Source of the DNA: an uncultured Oscillibacter sp.
Lineage (GTDB): Bacteria > Bacillota > Clostridia > Oscillospirales > Oscillospiraceae
NCBI GenBank assembly: GCA_905233795.1
Contig: CAJOFP010000077.1
Span: 1-6,960 of the forward strand
Direction: 5' to 3'
Length of the DNA: 6,960 nt
This document shows, piece after piece, positions 5,820-6,960 of the stretch. The notes beneath the pieces were generated by a model. That model saw only the letters and a list, made by a program, of their open reading frames with translations. It searched no databases and was not told the DNA's origin. A program made the translations under genes and the position numbers. Positions within the stretch are counted from its first letter, which is position 1. Every line of letters starts with the position of its first letter.

Positions 5820-6748
5820 AATTTCAAAAGATGGACGAAATTCAAAAGCGTATTTTACGCGAAGTCGCCGGACTGCATGAAATTCCGGAGGGCGCGTATA
5901 ATATCCGGGCGAACGGACAATCCGCCGGACGGCGTTCTTCAGGAAATATTATTATTACGCCGAAAGAAAACGGAAGCGGTTTAGATATAGAAATTAAGCC
6001 CGGAACGAAAAATGAAAGCGTGCATATACCTGTAGTGATGACACAAAGCGGATTGAAAGAAGTCGTTTATAATGACTTTCATATTGGCGATGATTGCGAT
6101 GTTTTGATTGTCGCCGGGTGCGGCATTGATAACTGTGGCCCGCAAGATTCCCAGCACGACGGGATTCATAGATTTTATGTCGGCAAAAACGCCAAAATGA
6201 AATATGTCGAGAAGCATTACGGTTCCGGGAACGGAAGCGGCAAGCGGATTTTAAATCCGGGTACGGAAGTTTATATGCAAGAAAACAGTTTCGCCGAGAT
6301 GGAAATGGTACAGATAAAAGGCGTGGACGATACGAACAGAATCACGACGGCGGAATTGGCGGCGGGCGCGAAATTGGTTGTCCGGGAGCGTTTAATGACG
6401 CATGGCGAACAAAAAGCGTATAGCAAATATATAGTCAATTTAAACGGCGCGGGATCGAGCGCGGATGTAGTATCCCGATCCGTGGCGCGGGACAAGTCAT
6501 ATCAGACATTTGACGCGAAAATCGCCGGAAACGCGCCTTGTTCAGGTCATACGGAATGCGATTCGATTATTATGGATCACGGCAAAATTCTCGCCGTTCC
6601 GTCACTGGAGGCGAATGATCTGGACGCCGCTCTGGTACATGAGGCGGCTATAGGCAAAATCGCGGGGGATCAGATTATCAAGCTCATGACGCTTGGCATG
6701 ACCGAACAGGAAGCCGAGGAAAAAATTATCAACGGATTTTTAAAATAA
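5813..6748 (+). CDS. sufB: Short SufB-like Fe-S cluster scaffold (SufBD family)
   Basis: At 311 residues this is far shorter than classical SufB (about 470-495) or SufD (about 420): it holds the beta-helix core and C-terminal helices but lacks the long N-terminal region. AGCGIDNCGPQDSQHDGIH (about 101-119), KYVEKHYGSG and RITTAELAAGA mark the core. GHTECDSIIMD places Cys249 at the site of the essential SufB cysteine (Cys405 in E. coli), and VHEAAIGKIAGDQ places Glu277 at the E. coli Glu434 site, so this is the cluster-building type and not a SufD. IKLMTLGMTEQEAEEKIINGF is the SufC-contact tail. It probably forms a B2C2 complex with its neighbour. The ATG overlaps the end of sufC by 7 bases, with GGAGG at 5796-5800, 12 bases upstream, so translation is probably coupled. 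A second Met at codon 7 is a less likely start. No sufD, sufS or sufU follows. Confidence 0.92.
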   Translation: MLKFQKMDEIQKRILREVAGLHEIPEGAYNIRANGQSAGRRSSGNIIITPKENGSGLDIEIKPGTKNESVHIPVVMTQSGLKEVVYNDFHIGDDCDVLIVAGCGIDNCGPQDSQHDGIHRFYVGKNAKMKYVEKHYGSGNGSGKRILNPGTEVYMQENSFAEMEMVQIKGVDDTNRITTAELAAGAKLVVRERLMTHGEQKAYSKYIVNLNGAGSSADVVSRSVARDKSYQTFDAKIAGNAPCSGHTECDSIIMDHGKILAVPSLEANDLDAALVHEAAIGKIAGDQIIKLMTLGMTEQEAEEKIINGFLK

Positions 6749-6774
6749 AATTATTAAATTTAATATGAAATTAT

Positions 6775-6816
6775 AAATCCCCGGACGCTTGATTTTTTCA
6801 ACGTCTGGGGATTTTT
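6775..6816 (+). terminator. Intrinsic terminator of the suf operon
   Basis: The stem pairs 6775-6792 with 6798-6814 (AAATCCCCGGACG and CGTCTGGGGATTT, continued by TTGA and TCAA), with one bulged C at 6788, one G-T pair and a 5-base T loop. A T-rich stretch follows. It lies 26 bases after the sufB stop and closes the two-gene unit. Confidence 0.92.
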
Positions 6817-6874
6817 ATAAAATTTTATAAAAATCCGGGATAAATTTCTTGATTTTTGGTAAATATTATAATAA

Positions 6875-6920
6875 AATATATGCGCCGGGGTATATGGCGC
6901 GACGGACAGCGGCATATATT
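6875..6920. repeat. 9-bp inverted repeat around a GC-rich island
   Basis: AATATATGC (6875-6883) and GCATATATT (6912-6920) are perfect inverted copies 28 bases apart. Nested inside, and partly overlapping the left arm, are GCGCC (6882-6886) and GGCGC (6896-6900). This is the only GC-rich patch in an otherwise nearly pure A/T stretch after 6817. TATAAT at 6867-6872 lies just upstream but has no good -35. It may be an operator or leader hairpin of a gene beyond the right edge; no gene is visible between 6749 and 6960. Confidence 0.4.
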
Positions 6921-6960
6921 ATTTATATTTATATTTATTTATATAGTATAGAATAGAATA

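Noticed and set aside
5981..6495. Minus-strand frames of 74 and 78 codons opposite sufB
   Set aside because: They lie wholly within a confident sufB gene and have no supporting signals.
5067..6748. An ABC transporter operon
   Set aside because: The second protein is a soluble SufB-type beta-helix scaffold without membrane segments, so the ATPase belongs to Fe-S cluster assembly.
6849..6872. Promoter TTGATT ... TATAAT in the right flank
   Set aside because: The spacer is only 12 bases, too short for a sigma-A promoter, and no better -35 is found.

Overview
The window looks like a chromosomal segment of an anaerobic Gram-positive bacterium, most likely a member of the Clostridia. The reasons are strong purine-rich Shine-Dalgarno sites (GGAGG, GGGGAG, AAGGGG), two apparent TTG starts, a lipoprotein signal of Gram-positive style, a two-gene minimal SUF-type iron-sulfur locus, and closest remembered resemblance to clostridial proteins. 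Coding DNA is of moderate GC with many GCG/CGC codons, while the spacers are almost pure A/T. The taxonomic placement is an inference and was not tested by any search.

Region 1 (1-905, minus strand): a glutathione-peroxidase-family thiol peroxidase (366-905) lies 46 bases upstream of a flavin-binding, pyridoxamine-phosphate-oxidase-like protein (start at 319, cut by the left window edge). The two probably share a transcript and have a redox or stress role. Region 2 (906-1197): an AT-rich divergent spacer. It carries a perfect consensus sigma-A promoter (TTGACA, 17 bp, TATAAT) facing right, with a 7-6-7 inverted repeat inside it that looks like a repressor operator.

Region 3 (1198-4793, plus strand): a large surface-anchored glycoside hydrolase family 78 alpha-L-rhamnosidase in two reading frames, 272 and 926 codons. 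The break falls inside one domain and the two pieces together make one complete enzyme. It is best read as a single gene of about 1,200 codons with a one-base deletion or sequence error between 1992 and 2016. A strong intrinsic terminator follows (4855-4890), so this is a single-gene unit.

Region 4 (4891-6816): a second near-consensus promoter (TTGACA, 17 bp, TATACT with an extended -10 TG) drives a two-gene operon of a SufC-like ATPase and a short SufB-like scaffold. The genes overlap by 7 bases and are closed by another intrinsic terminator. No SufD, cysteine desulfurase or SufU is next to them. This matches the minimal two-component SUF-like layout known from anaerobes and archaea.

Region 5 (6817-6960): AT-rich, with no gene seen. 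It holds a 9-bp inverted repeat around a GC-rich island that may belong to the control region of a gene beyond the window.

I found no mobile element, CRISPR array, tRNA or rRNA, and no clear new multi-gene system. The points most worth checking are the split rhamnosidase, its operator-bearing promoter, and the minimal SUF pair.
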